NCBI GenBank assembly: GCA_025345505.1
Contig: JANVCC010000018.1
Location: 7,612,316-7,676,315, forward strand
Length of the DNA stretch: 64,000 nt
Direction: 5' to 3'
Source: Todiramphus chloris collaris
Lineage: Eukaryota; Chordata; Aves; Coraciiformes; Alcedinidae
Positions within the stretch are counted from its first letter, which is position 1, and each line of letters begins with the position of its first letter. This document shows positions 1 through 13,700 of the stretch, one piece after another. The notes beneath the pieces were generated by a model, which saw only the letters and a list, made by a program, of their open reading frames with translations, ran no database searches and was not told the DNA's origin. A program made the translations under genes and the position numbers.

Positions 1-2200
1 TACTTTTATTGGTGATATTGTGAATGTTTTTAGTATTTGGTGCCTTGATTTGAAGATCAAAGATATGGAGCATTTTAAATGCCCTTCATTAGTGTTGTTT
101 ATCATTAAGGTGACCGAAAAGGTAAAAATGTTCTTTTGTTTCCCATTAGGAAGAGAAAACACTTGCTGTGAATGAGATTCATAAGTCTGAAGATCCACTC
201 TGAACTCAGACACAAACTCCCATGTGACTCCTCCCTACTTTACTGTAAAATGAGTCAGCTGTGGCTACAGGTCCAAGAAGCATCTGGATACTGCAGGTGC
301 TGAAAGTCTACATGAGTTGGAGGAGACAGGAAATACTAGTGAAAGAGAAATCCAATTACAGTTAACTGTAAAGACAGCAATTCTGGCTTAGAAAAACACT
401 GAACTGGAACCTGTTGGAGGCAGAGCAATAATCACAGAAAAACATCTAACTTTTCTTGCTCTTCCCTAAGTGCCCACTGCTGACATGTACCAGAGGGCAG
501 GACACTGGGACCTTCTAGGTTTGGTTTTTTTTCTGTTACAATCTTCCGTTCTTTAAGAGTGCTCTTCACAGGGAGATTATGCCACATGAAGTGTTAAGCC
601 ACTTTCACAGCAACAGGGAGAAGTCTGGGAAATAGTATAGCTATATAAAGATATTAAATAAATACCTGCCAGGCATTAACTGCTTTGGATCACCCAAGAC
701 AGTGGGTGGAATGCCTTGTTGCATTCTCTTCCAGCATATGTTGCTAGGATTTTTCACTGATATTTGAAAATTACTCTCACTGAGACTATTCCTATCTGGA
801 TTAATCTCTTATATCATTGTATCTAAAACAACTAGATTTTCTGCTTACAGCCATACCTGGCTCCCTTAATAGTGAAGGGCTAAATCACCTAACATGTTAA
901 TTGCCTTTGTAAAGGACCACTGTCTCATCAACAGCTTTCAAGAAAAATTACTGACTATATCATTAACATAAATATCTCATTTGAATACTCGAGATTTTGA
1001 GGTTTGATGTGTAGCAAAGATCTCATCAAATGTGAGGATGCATAATGTGTCTGTAGAGACTTAAAACATTTCTCCAGGTTTATTTCATCCTAGACTTTTG
1101 GAAAGAAAAGTGAACTCTGTAGAGTTCAACTGTAGCCCAAAGTCCAATGGCCTGTTTTATCGAGATCTGTTATGTTAAAACAATAATGGCATCCCTGTAC
1201 AAATGAGGTATACTGTAAATCAATGCAGTTTGTGCTGGTTTACCACTGTGAACAGTAAAACTTTAATTAACAAGTCTTTGTTATACTTTAAAAAATATTT
1301 TTAATTTAAGTGAGATTTCATGTGTCCAAGAAGAGAAAAAAAATGACTAAATAGTCTCTTCCGGTGAAAATATGAAATGATGTAACAGGACTAGCTCTCA
1401 TTGTTTCTTTACCATTCAGAAAGACACCACTAATGCATTGTGATCATCAGTGACTTGCTATCACAGGCCACCTTAACAGTGGATTACACTCATGGTTTAG
1501 GAGAAACTTGATCCAAAAGGAGACGGAGTAGATCTTGTTCTCTGCTACCAGTAAAGCAGTGCAAGAATCCCTTCTCCATGGGCTAAGGAAATATCACTAG
1601 TTTTGATATTGTAATATGAAATGAAAAACTACTAGACAAATGTGCTTCCTTTGATTCACAGAAAATATCTCAGTGATTTTAGATGAAGCACTGCACTGGT
1701 TTCTATGTCCCTAACCCATACAATTTTATCAGATGTACATTTTTCCTGGATAATTCCCTTTCTTATGTATAGATATGCATGGCCAAGTAATGAAAAAGGA
1801 CATTTGCAACAATGCAAGCTGACAAGAGTTCACATATTGCTGCCATGACACTGGAGGATGGTGAGGGTTTGATTCTGCAGCCAGCAATAGAATACACAGG
1901 TACACTGCTGTGCTGAGCATTATTAAGTTCAATAAGTTTATATACCTGCAGTAGGTTGCACCTTTTCCTTTTCAGACCACTGTTCTATACTATGCCTTGT
2001 ATTCTAAAATCTGTAATCTTTACCTAGAGTGTTCTGAATCTGATAGTTGTCCCAGTGGCTTATACTACTCAATATTTTGTAGTCCCCTGTGACATCCCTT
2101 TTTCTTGAGTAAGCAGACTTTTCATCTAACTCAATTCCAGAAGTCTATTTGGCAGTTACCTTTTAAAATTGATTGCTTGGATCTATTTATGAATCACTCA
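1..2200. other. Unique AT-rich non-coding DNA
   Basis: No repeat family, RNA gene or coding exon is recognisable here. The few open frames are short, lack similarity to any family I know and show no splice-site pairing. A or T runs are short. The stretch could be intronic or intergenic. Confidence 0.6.
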
Positions 2201-2237
2201 TCTCCTTCTTCTTTTTTCTTCCCCCCCCCCCCCCCCC
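2201..2237. repeat. Pyrimidine tract ending in C17
   Basis: A T/C-rich stretch of about 20 bases leads into an uninterrupted run of 17 C (2221-2237). The complementary strand carries G17, which can in principle form a G-quadruplex. Such homopolymers are unstable in replication and poorly measured by sequencing, so the exact length is uncertain. Confidence 0.9.
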
Positions 2238-5200
2238 TAGAAATAATGATGGAAGCAGATGTGACAAGAGACCAACAGCATAGGTACCCACGGATGTACT
2301 ACTACAGGTAGAAATAGCAGCACTTATTTACAGACAATGGGTTTTTTTTTTTCTGTATGATACATAAAATATGATTTTTTAATAATTTCCAACACAATTA
2401 ATAAACTATTTGTGTAATTTTTACTTCTAACTTTTGGATTTGATGAATCATTAATAATATTCTCATATGTTGTTAAGTTTGTAACATTATTTTCAGTGTT
2501 TTCTGCTGCTAACAAGTAAGTATGGAAGTGTAGCTATACAGAAGGTATAAAAAAATGGAGTACATGTACTCGAATCTACAGCTAGAAGAAAAAGGAAAAG
2601 AGAACTTCTGTTGCTATTTGTCTGAATGACTTCACTTCATGGGATTTAAAAGAAGTATGATAACTCCTTGATGAAAATACCATTTGTACATAATAACAAC
2701 AAAGCAGAAATGACTGTAGAGTCAATATTCAGGGAAAATTATCTCTGTGTTATGAAGAAGTCTTTATTGATTTTGTTTTGTTTTGGTGTTCTGCTTTTGG
2801 TTTATTTGTTTGTGTTTGGTGTTTTGTTTTTTTTTTTTAATTTAAGCTTCTGTGGAAATTTTATTATCTGTAAAACATATATGTCTTAGAAACTACATAC
2901 TAGCAGAGCAAAAAAGTTTTGTGGCAAGATATTGCGGCTTAGGGATTTTTTTTTCTTAGTTTAGAAGAGCAAAGTCAAGGACAACTCCATGTGTTCTGCA
3001 GAGTTCAGCAGTAATATTATTATTCACACAAGTTGTCTCTGCTGTGAAGTCAGTACATTTATTCTGGATGTCTCTTTATTATTAATGGCCCTTTCACCTG
3101 ACTTTCTACATTTGTTTGAGCCAACATTGCTCTTACCTGCTGGCCAGTTCACTTAGATTGTTTTCATCCCCTGGTTGCCTTAAAGGTGAAGCTTTGTTCC
3201 AAATGTCTTCTGAAAGGTTAGTCTTAACTACTGTATTGATATTGGATTGAAACTGAAACTACTCAGGAAAAAGCTATGACAAATGAAATAGTGAAACTCT
3301 TCTCCCACTTTCAAGACATAACTCATTCTATCCAGACTGTTACCCCTAGCATGACATCACAGGGTAAAATTCACCATGGAGATGGGGTAAATATAGCACA
3401 AAGACCACAGAATGCTTAAATGCACTCAGGTTTGACACCACACTGTATGTACCTAAAGCAGAAGTTTAAGTAGGAATTAAGTGCTGTCTTACCTTTTTAA
3501 TGGCTCTTTGCAACAGGGCGAAGAGAAGGAAAACAGGCAGAAGGAATAAGCATAAAATTGGATGAATTTATTAAAAGTTCTGACTTGAAAAAAAATATTA
3601 GTCAGTAAAATATGATTACCATCTTGGAAAAAATATATTTAGAAAAATATGTTTTGTTTAAAATATGAGTCAAAATAGGAATTTCTTATCTTTGAAAATG
3701 CCCTCAATTTCTGGTGCAGTTGGATGAAGTGGTCTGGTTTTCTGTGGGCCACTTGCAAAGGTCTCATAATCTGTGACTTACTTGTAATTTATTTTCATAC
3801 TAATCTTAAAAAACTTAACAATATTGCTGATGGAGAACTACTTATACTATCAAAGATGTTTATATAAAGCATAAGTAACACTGCCAAAGAATTAATTAGC
3901 ACAAGTGATGGAGGTCACTGGAATGTGAAGTGCAGGGCTCTAACTGCAAAATCAAGAGCTGAGCAAAATGAGATATTGGTTTAGCTTCAGTAGATTATGT
4001 TGCAAAGAACTCTGTATCAAACTGCTACAATTTCATCTGCTTGTCTTTCCTTATTTATAGAGTACCTTTAGGAAGTTATTCCAGTCTTTCAAAAGAATTT
4101 GTAGGGAGACTCAAGACTAAAAAAATCCAACCATATATCACAATCAGAGTAAAATAATATATAATAGATGTTTTAAATTCAATACAAAGTAACATGCAGA
4201 TGATTTTTGTGCATGGGAATATATGTGTTCATGTTAGAGTAATGTAAAATAGAGAGTATCAAGGTGATAATATGCCACATTAGGACAATTCATTTTATAC
4301 ATCTTAAAATAGAAATGTCTAAGGAATGAGAGATGGAGGTCAGAAAAAATTCATGAATTCTACCACCTTATTTTCATAAATCAATGCCTTAGGCCCCACT
4401 GAGGCAGCTAAAAATACATTTCTCTTTCAGATGAAGGAGATTAGGAGGTGGGAGTGAGGACATGTTGCCTTGCAAACATAGAGGATGTCAGCATTGTCAT
4501 GAAAATTATGAACATAGTGTGTAGGTGTTACTGCATGAGGGATGCACTTTCCCTTTTAGTGACATAGATAATAATAGTCTTTTATAATACACTGTATAGA
4601 ATTTGAAAATTCACCTTTTCAGCCTATTATGCTTGTGGTGCAGCCTCTAAATTGCTACAAGGAGACAAGAGGTGAGATTGAATGGACTGAATGGGTTCTC
4701 CTCACTGCTGTGCAAAAGCTGTGGATTTCAGCAAACTGATGATGAACTGGTACACATTGAATGCAACATTTTCTGATTCTAGGAACTATTGACTTTCCTG
4801 GGTACTCTGTTTAGAGAAGACAGAATAGACAAGAATGAGTGCATTTTGTTCTGGATGTCAAAGTACAGATCAGAATGACTTAGCTGATACTTTGGAACTA
4901 CCTGCTTTCCAGTTTGTGAAGCAGATCTAGAGACTGCAGCCATTGCTGCGGTAGAAAATAATGAGCTGAAGTCAGGTAAATCAGTTCAAAATCCTAATTC
5001 TTAAATACATAGCTATTCATCAGTTGCTTAAGTTAACTAAAAAGTGAGCATAGAATGTGTTTGTGAGGTAAGAGCCTTTACATATTCATCATGGAGAAGC
5101 AAAGTCTGAACTCTAATGACAGGGCCTTCATGGCACAAAAATTAACAAGACAAATAACGCAATGCGTGTCTGTTAATTGGAACAACTCGGTGGGTAGCCA

Positions 5201-6190
5201 GCTAAATGGCTGTCTTGATGAGGAGAAAAAAAAAAATCAAAAATAGCTTTGAAAATAACTAAATTGACATAAAACTTCACGCAAACTAAAAATTGTAAAG
5301 ATAAACATTTTATATGCTCCTTCTTATGGAATCTGCCGCCTATAACATATTCTCTGCAAGACAGAGGGTCAATATCTGTTGCACTATACCGCTGATACAG
5401 AATATATTCCTAGTATGGGGGCAGTAAAGGTAAATATGGTTGCATTCATTAGGCAGATCTTCAATTTTCTTGGACAGAAACTTCAAAGCTTCAAAAAGCA
5501 AAGGTTCTTTTTTTCTCACTTGTTCATTGCATATAAATTTTCAGTTCCTACCTGACCACTCCTGCATCAAAACATCAGTGTCTATGACCCAATAGAAATG
5601 TTTTCTGTGCACACATTATGCAAATACCAAACTTGAACCCTCCATGTTCTAGTGAATAGCACTACCAACCTTTACCATGACATATTCCCATTTTCACTTA
5701 ACTGCTAAACATCATAGTTATATCTTCCATATACGCAGCTCAAGTGCACTATCAATTAAGGTCCAAATATTTTCCCCATCCTTAAATAGACCTATATAAT
5801 TTCACAGTGATATGACCACTAGACAATCAACTTCTTTATAACATGCTCCGCAATCTATGACTGAATAAATTTTGCAAATTTATCTGTTGTTCCAGTTTGA
5901 TTCTTTCCTAATTCTGTTACGGTGGACAATATTCTCTCTACTGTGATGGACATGCAACTCATCTGTGTATCTCAAGCAAGAATTTTAATAATTTTTTTCT
6001 CACATTGTTTTCAACTTTTTTTCTATGATTTCCCTTTTGCTTTTTCAGTCACCTGTGATGTATGTCCTGTTAGCACAAAGGTCTTCAATATAGTTGTGGA
6101 GTTTGCCCTGCATGTTTTTGGACAGAATTTGCACTGCTCACCCTGCAGTCATGCATATAAATGCAGGAGCAGAAAAGTCTCTTTGCTATT
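2238..6190. other. Unique AT-rich non-coding DNA
   Basis: No gene or recognisable transposon is seen. A T/G-rich low-complexity patch lies near 2768-2840. The part around 5105-5330 keeps several CpGs and TAAT-type motifs in otherwise unique sequence and reads like a possible conserved non-coding element, but this is only an impression from composition. Open frames here (for example 5922-6257) have no recognisable domain. Confidence 0.55.
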
Positions 6191-7313
6191 TGTACTGGGT
6201 TTAGGTGGCAAGGTTTTGGTAGCAGGGGAGAAGGTACTGCAGGGATGTCTTATGTAAGAAGACATCAGGAGATGGCCCCGTGTCAAAGGACGCCTATTCC
6301 AGCCAGCTCCAAGAGGACTCCAAGATAGGCCAAAACTGATCCATCAATGACATTGGTAGCACCTCCGTGATAACATATTTAAGGGTTAAAAATCCGTGCA
6401 ACAGCAGCCAGAAGAGAGGATTGAGAATGTGTGAGAGAAACAACTCTGCAAACACCAAGGTCAGTGAAGAAGGAGGGAAGGAGGTGTTCCAGGTGCCAGA
6501 ACAGATATTCCCCTGCAGTCTGTGGTGAAGACCGTGGTGATGTATGCTGTTCCCTTGCAGCCCATGGAAGTTAACAGTGGAGCAAATATCCACCAGCAGT
6601 GTGTGAAAGACCCTGAACTGGGGCAAGTGGATGACTGAAGGAGGCTGTGAACCCATGGGAAGCCCAGTGCTGAAAAGGCTCCTGGCAGGACCTGTGACCC
6701 TATGGAAAGAGAAGAGACCATGCAGGAGCAGGTTCGCTGGCAGGACTTCTGACTCTGTGAGGGACCCATGCTGGATCAGTCTGTTCCTGAAGGACTACAG
6801 CCAATGGAAGGGACCATACTGGAGCAGTCTGTGAAGAGCTGAAGCCTGTGGTAAGGACCCACATTGAATAAGTTTATGAGCCATGGTTGGGAATCCACAC
6901 TGCAGCAGGGTAAGGGTGTGAGGAGTCCTCCCCCTGAGAAAAAAGGAGCTCCAGAAACAAGATGTGATGAACTGTACATAACCCCTATTTCTTGTCCCCT
7001 TGAACCACTTGGGGAAAAAGGAAGACAAGTCAGGAATAAAGTTGAACCTAGGAAAGAAGCAAGGGGTCAGGGGAAAGGTGTTTTTAGATTTGTTCCTATA
7101 TCTCATTATCTTACTCTGTTTAATTGGCAATAATTTTCTTTTTCCTCAAGTCAAATCTATTTTACACATGATGGTAATTGTTAAGTGATCTCCTGTCCTT
7201 ATCTTGACTTACAAGCTTATAGTTTTATCTTATCTCCCTGTCCTGTTGAGGGAAGGGGATTGATAGAGCAGCTTGGTGGGCACCTGTCAGCTAGCCAGGG
7301 TCAACCCATCACA
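6191..7313 (+). mobile_element. Solo LTR of an avian endogenous retrovirus, about 1.1 kb
   Basis: The segment begins TGTACTGGGTTT and ends AACCCATCACA, giving the TG...CA termini and an imperfect terminal inverted repeat of about 12 bp expected of a retroviral LTR. Flanking pentamers CTATT (6186-6190) and CCATT (7314-7318) differ by one transition, consistent with a decayed 5-bp target duplication. A TATA-like CATATTTAAG sits near 6374 and an AATAAA near 7036, so the sense strand is plus. The middle (about 6500-6860) is built of degenerate repeats containing forms of CCCATGG and CTGGAGCAGTCTGTGAAG, typical of one large avian LTR family. No gag, pol or env is adjacent, so it is a solo LTR left by recombination. 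Frames inside it on both strands are not genes. The ERV class is not assigned with certainty. Confidence 0.85.
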
Positions 7314-7614
7314 CCATTGCTCATTTACCTAGTGTAGGACCAAATCAAGGTGCCTAAATATCATATAATTATTCTGGAAAAATATACAGATATCCTGTAT
7401 TATATTTTTGTGTGTGAACTATTCCTCAAATTCTCTATTCTTACACCTCTACAATTTATGGAGTTTTCTATGACTTACAGGACCACCAAGAACAGCCAGT
7501 TTTATAGTCACATTCATGCCAAGGTGCTAAGGTATCTCTTGTATCCAGAAATTACATTATCCTATATGCCAGAAGAACATGGCATCAGTTGCTTTTGACA
7601 GTCAGTTGTCTGAT
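7314..7614. other. Unique DNA 3' of the LTR
   Basis: Starts with the probable downstream target-site copy (CCATT). No other feature is seen. Confidence 0.5.
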
Positions 7615-7653
7615 AAAAAAAAAAAAAAAGAAAAAAAGAAAAAAAAAAAAAAA
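7615..7653. repeat. A-rich low-complexity tract
   Basis: About 39 bases of A interrupted by single G residues. There is no AATAAA just upstream and no recognisable transcript-derived sequence before it, so it is treated as a simple repeat rather than a retrocopy tail. Confidence 0.85.
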
Positions 7654-9539
7654 GTAGCATTTAAGTTGAATATGTCTGAATGCACATTTTTAGAAGTTTG
7701 CACATGTGGCCATGACATAGCCCAGTGTTCGATTACATAAGTCATGATGTATATTAATATAAAACAGGAGCTTCAACCATGTTTCATATACTGTTCCCCT
7801 TGTATATCCTGATTTCCATTGCCTTTTTCCACTAGTGGCATGGACTACATGGACAGAAATATAACATGAATTTAAACATGTAAAGAAAGTTTCTCACTGA
7901 TATATCTAAGTTGCAATTAACTCAGCCAGAAGCACCAGAACAAATTTGCTTTAAATACTAAGAATATACTTTGAGTTTTGTCTCAGAAGAGCTTTAAGAA
8001 ATTGCATTAAGAGCAATTTTCCTCTGTGTAGTTTAGGATAAATTATGGAGCTCAGAAGTTGTTATCCAAATTTGTGCCAGTTTACTTGATTTAGCATGAA
8101 GTACCTGGGGGCGATCGCAGCTCACACTGAGTCCCTCTGCCACCAGGGCTTATCAAAGGAAAAAAAAAGTTTCTCCTCAGATAGTTGTTGTATGTCACAG
8201 AAACAGACACCACAGCAATCACCTTCTGTTCCCATCATCACATATTTGTGAAGTTCCAAACTAGTCTTTGGAGACCCTGAACTATGGAGAGGGATGCTAT
8301 CTGCAGCATCCAGTTCTGGAACATGAAGTCGAGTACTATAATCGTAACATTATAATGTTTCTAAAACTACTGAAATCAAGTTTATCTTTCCTAATTGAAT
8401 GGTTCATCAAACCTAAAAGTAAAAACAAAAATTAAAATTAAAAAAAAATCCTGTATGGAAATCTGTCAGTTTGTTCAGTTGAAACTCTTAAGTAATTTCT
8501 ATCCTGCTTATCATCACCTGCATTCTTCTTTTTAATGAACACTGAATGGTAGTCAAATATGATTGCAAATAACTATACACATAATAAATTACAAAGAAAA
8601 CATAAAGACTAACAATATTGAAAATCCTAAAAGATTTACATGCTTAATACACATTTTGACTATGGTGTGTCTAAGTTAGGGAGCCGAGTTTGTACTATTT
8701 AGGTCCTGTGACCCCAAGTATGAAAAAACTTCTCATATGAACCTAGATTTACATTCAGTTGCATAATACCATTTGAATTACCTTTGGCCAATCTACTTTG
8801 CTTCTAGCTTTGACCAAGAGTGTGCAGGTTTTCTACATTAGCTCTGGCACAATAACTAAGCCTCTCTTTGCGTTTTGGGTAGGTAGATAGCTGAACCCTG
8901 ACCTACAGTCCTTGGTGGAAAAATTGGGAGATTTTGGCATCTTCTTATGCCATGCAAAATGAAATACTAAACAAGTATAAAAACATTGAAATGCCTTGAG
9001 TTGAGCAAGAAGAGTACTTTCTAAGCTTTCTAAATTTCATGTAGGGCTCCCAGTTCATATCCTAGGACTGCCACTTGAAAGGGTATCTATATGGATATGA
9101 TTGATTTTGTTGAACTTGAGACACTACACTGTAAATATCTGAGGTAATGCCCTTTGCACCTCTTATAGTCAATAAAAATAAATGGATGAATTACTCCAAA
9201 AAAGGGTTTGATTTACCTGAAGTGACTTTCTGGGATGAAACAAAATGCACTGTAAACTGTGTATATCTCTGCAGAAAATGAGGCATGGGGTTTAGTCCAT
9301 CTAATTTTGGATGACTGTGTCATATTTAGCTATCTCAGGTACCTTAGGACATCTCAAATTGTGTCAGATGTCAATGCTTAGGCAATTTAATCCTGCCCTG
9401 GTACCTTCTATACAGTGTTTATTTGTTTTTCAGGTATCAGTGACTGTGGGGTTTATTCAGTTGCCTGATAAAAAGCACTTGGAGCCATTTTAGATGACCC
9501 AGGATATTCAAGACAGAAATGGGGCTGGCAGATGTGACA
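7654..9539. other. Unique AT-rich non-coding DNA
   Basis: Nothing recognisable apart from short A/T runs. A small GC-rich patch near 8107-8150 contains GCGATCGC, an isolated CpG palindrome without a family match that I can name. Confidence 0.5.
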
Positions 9540-9684
9540 CAGGACAAAGCTCTGAGTAACCTGATCTAGTTGAGGATGTCCCTGCTCACTTCAAGGGGCT
9601 CAGACTAGATGACCTTTAGAGGTCCCGCTGGCCCAAACTGTTCTCTGATTCTCTGATTCTCTGATTGATTCTATGATTCTATGA
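9540..9684 (+). mobile_element. CR1 LINE 3' end fragment
   Basis: This matches the last part of a CR1 retrotransposon: the codons for 'ALS(N)L' near the reverse transcriptase C-terminus, the short 3' UTR with GACTAGATGACCTTTAGAGG, and the terminal repeats of CTCTGATT and CTATGATT that end avian CR1s. Severe 5' truncation, as here, is usual for this family. CR1 inserts without a poly(A) tail, and none is present. The copy is diverged and has no coding capacity. Confidence 0.85.
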
Positions 9685-10047
9685 GATAACTCTGGGCATT
9701 TGAGTTGGCACTAGAACTCCTATATTTTGATGACAGAATTAAACTTCAGAATTCCATTGACCATACAGGGGCTAGCATGGTAATTCTGGGTGGACTAAAT
9801 GTAGAATTGTCAATTGTAGAAATATGTCTGTTTACTGAGGGCTAAATGTAGAATTAAACCTTTACTCTGCAATTTTGGGACAAATCTTGCCTTTTGCATT
9901 TACCCCAGTGATTTTTCTTCCTAGGTAATACCCTAGGAAATGACCTACATATCTTTATATCTCTTTTGAGATAACATGGAAATAGTGGAGCACCGCCATT
10001 AGGTGAAGGTTTTTCTACATAACAATGCCAGAAATATAAAAATAATC

Positions 10048-10740
10048 TTTTTTTTTTTTTTTTTTAATCAAGTGTTTATTTTGCCACCAATAAAATAGTA
10101 AATAATAAAAGTCCTTCCTAGCTTCATGGTAATATGGAAAAGTTTCACATATCTCAGTATTGTAAAAGGAAATTCATAGCATGGAAAAACTTAATTTTGT
10201 TTTGTGTCACAGGGCAACTGTGTCCCATAGTCATAACTTAACCGATCATCTGTAGAGACATTCCACTAGAAGTCACCATGACTTGTTTCCTGATCAGCCA
10301 CTGAGATGGTGAGGACATAGTTCTTGTGCTCACCGGTAACTGAAGCAGAGATGGTGTGCAAATTTGGAAACCCACACAGCATACACTGACCTATAGAATC
10401 CACTGAGCTTTGGATGTGACAGTTTTGTCTTGACAAACACTTCCTCTTTTCCCTGCTGCTCTTGATAAGTCTGCATTGTTTAGAGATTTGGAAAGGTGAG
10501 GTTGCATGCACAAAGGGCACCTAATACAGCAATGTAGATCTTCATGGTGGCATTAAGTCAGGTCTGAAGAAACTATGTCTATGATGGCATGGTGTTCCAA
10601 TGGGTTTGTATCACTTTTGATTCCCAAAACTGTCTTAACTTGTTGTCTCTGTATTGTGCTGCAGGGCTGTAAATGTGCCCCTAGCTGACAGATGAATATG
10701 CAGTGTTTTGAGAGTTTGATAAAAAATACAATGTATAAAT
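10048..10740 (-). pseudogene. Probable processed retrocopy of an unidentified mRNA
   Basis: On the minus strand the segment ends with AATAAA followed about 10 bases later by A18 (plus-strand T18 at 10048-10065), the signature of a polyadenylated transcript copied into DNA. Upstream, a Kozak-like GCCACC precedes an ATG at 10546. This opens a short frame with a signal-peptide-like start (MKIYIAVLGALCAC) that meets a stop after about 21 codons. A second frame (10266-10520, minus) continues Cys-containing sequence in another register, so the coding region looks frameshifted. I do not recognise the parent. The 5' limit is a guess; a weak A/T-rich match to the sequence before the T-run lies near 10720. 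It could instead be a chance AATAAA beside a T-run. Confidence 0.45.
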
Positions 10741-13700
10741 GTAGTAAGAGAGCCTACTTAGATTTAGGATGCGTACAAACAACAATCTTAAGCAGGAACA
10801 GAGTTAACATCTGACAGTCCTGACCCACAGATGTAAGGCAAAGAGTTATTTTAATTCATCCTGGTCTTCTTGGCCTGATTAAAGATTTAATTCGTCAAAT
10901 GGCTGTATAGTTGTATCTTAATAATACAGTATCTGAAAATTCATGTATTCTGATTGGTTGAGGTCATTATTAACTAGTCAAAGTGCTGGGAAACATTTAA
11001 TATGCACTATGATTTTCACCATCAGAGACTCACTTTACAAATTCTCAAATAAGTGCCTCTTTTCTGATTTGCTGCTACTGTCAGAATTCTTAATCTCTAT
11101 GTCATTACCAGTCATGGGAACTTGTTTATCTTCTGACCCTGCTTCTCATCCCAAATCCAAAGATTTTATCTGCCTTAGGCAGAAATAAACACATCATAAC
11201 ACTCATCAATCCCCATGGAAAATGTAGATCAAAGGATGATAAATCCTATAAAATTTAATTTAATTGATTAGTGGTGGGCAGTGAAGAGGGGTAAATGCAC
11301 TCTTTTTTTTGATAAAGAGAATTTAAGAGCAGTTTATGTCTGCATGTATGCTTGGTGAGAAATTTTGCTTATCTATCTTACTCTTTCCTTCTTGTTGCTC
11401 ATCACATCCTCCTTTATCAAAGTTTGTTTATTCCTCATCTGCCTCTGTTAAGCTATTTAAGCTCTCTTTAATATCTTTTGATCAAAGTATTTGAACTTAA
11501 CAAAAAATCCTACTTAAGTTGTTAAGCTAGTTTGTCACATTTTTATGAAGACGTGTTGGAGAGCTACCTTGTGGACAGTGAATGTCACAGTTATAATGAA
11601 AAGCAATAGGGAGCAGCAACGTGTCCATCCCACTTTTCAGGTTTTGCACTTGAAGATTGAAGGAGACAGGAGTACAAGCCCTGAGAAACCTGTAAGTGTG
11701 ATATTGGGAGGGACATATATAACCATAGAGCAGACAACTTCACTTTAAGCATATATGTTCAGAAAGCAGGAGCTAATCAGACCAGAATATAGACATGGAG
11801 AGAACTGCTGTGACTGTCTGTACTACATTCAATAACACTTACCAGTAATGACAGATATCTCATCTGAGCTTTGTAAAGTTCAGAACCAGCTCTAATAAAG
11901 AGCTCTGCAGTCCATTTATGTTACTTTTTCTTTTCTTTTCTTTTCTTTTTTCCTACAGACTTGAAGAAATTCTGTAGGACTGGATGAAAAACAGTATTTG
12001 CTCAGTACTAAAAGGGCAAAGGGGCTGACCTAGGCAGATATACTGTGGTTAGTTTAAATTGGTACTGGGCAAAAAATGGAATGGTTGACATAAGAAGCAA
12101 TGAGCACTTCATGAAAGAATAGAAATATTCTCAATAACAGTCAGTATAGTTTCCTGAAAAAAAAGTTAAAAAAAATGAGGTGTGCAACAAAACTACAAGT
12201 ACTCTGAAAAAGACTATACAGGTATAGAATTGTCAATGGCCATCTGTAATTGAAACAAAATCTGAAACTGGTAATGAATTTGGTAACAACAGAGTGCTGG
12301 AAACCAGACCCCTCATCTATTTCAGGTGAACATAGTGTCGTGGTAAAATATAGGACTACTGAATACTATTTTGCTGCAATTCCCTGCAGGCAAAAATACT
12401 GACTTTGGTGTGAATGATACTAGTTCCCAAACCACTATTGTTTTTCAGCACAAGAAGTTGCAGCTACCTTAGGTTTAAAGTCAGGTTTAAAGTCAGGTGC
12501 TCAAGGAAGTTCATGCACAGTAACAAATAGAGTTATCAGGCTCCTAATGATCTATTCTCCCATTGATACTCCTGGGACTCTGCATAAAGCTCTCATTAAT
12601 GCAAATGGAAATGTGGAAAGTACATGCTGAAATCAACAACTCCCCCTATTGTTGTAAAAGGTGAATAGTCCCCTCAGGCAAAAACTAACATTACTGAGTT
12701 TACTTTTTTCTTGACTACTTCCTTCTCCTTATGAAACAAATGTTGTTAAAAAGTGTGGTCTTTTGGGTTTGTTTGTTTTCTAAGTGGATGTCATGGGAGA
12801 AAGTCAGTGCGGAGGATTTATCAACAACAACATTCTTGCTTTGACCCAGTTGTGACCTGGTTTAGCCAAATCATCAATTATGGTGACAATGGGTCATATT
12901 TATCCCAGGTGCAACTCCACTGTAATTGACAGAATTACATTTAGAAGAGATTTGCCCTATAGCTGTTTAGTAAGAAGTCTGGGTTGACGATCAGTGGAAA
13001 GTTTGCCTTTCTCTGCAGCTTGGATTAATGCATGCATTATGCAAAGTTATATGTATGTTTCAGTTTGCTACAGATGTTGTAGTTAAGAATTCATGTAAGT
13101 TTGCACTTTGCTGCTCCAAGTTTCATTATAATAGAGTGTGAAGATAACAGGGCCACAATCTAGTTATGCAGTTGAAAGGTTGACAGAATAATTTGATCAT
13201 ACTCTGCTTATTTATCACAATCTTCCAGAATACTTTGTGGCTGCTAATAAATACTAGTCATGGGACAGCTAAAATAGTAACACTGATGATGTCCTACAGC
13301 AAAGAAATATTGTTCCTAGGTATTTTATGACTGCATTTCCCCAAAACAACACATAAAGTGGTATCTTCTTTACATGGTTCTAGCAAAAGAACAAAAATAC
13401 ATGTCGATGTCTAAGATGTCTACTCACTTTTTGTATCCTAAATTTAGATGGCATTTAGTCAATTGGAGTGATCAAAATCAAATGTTCAATTCTATGAATG
13501 GAAATCTTTCAATCAAACTCTTTGTTAGTATTAACAGACTAGATCTGTTATTGCTAGATGGAGCTGCCCAATGTTAAGTAAGCAGTATGTTTCAATTTTT
13601 TAATTCCTAAACAAGTAATTGCCTTTACCTGATAGTAACAATCAGCTGCTTAGTGGGTGAAATTGTTTCTAACCTGAATTAAGAGAAGGCCTAACATTGA

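Noticed and set aside
6294..7188. Cluster of overlapping frames on both strands
   Set aside because: All are inside the 6191-7313 LTR and overlap one another in several registers.
10266..10520. 84-codon minus frame as a host gene
   Set aside because: It starts downstream of a better Kozak ATG in another register and lies in a segment with a retrocopy-like poly(A) end; treated as part of a pseudogene.
11924..11958. Strong-looking splice acceptor (TTTTC)n-CCTACAG
   Set aside because: The pyrimidine tract is a microsatellite, and no open, conserved-looking exon with a donor follows.
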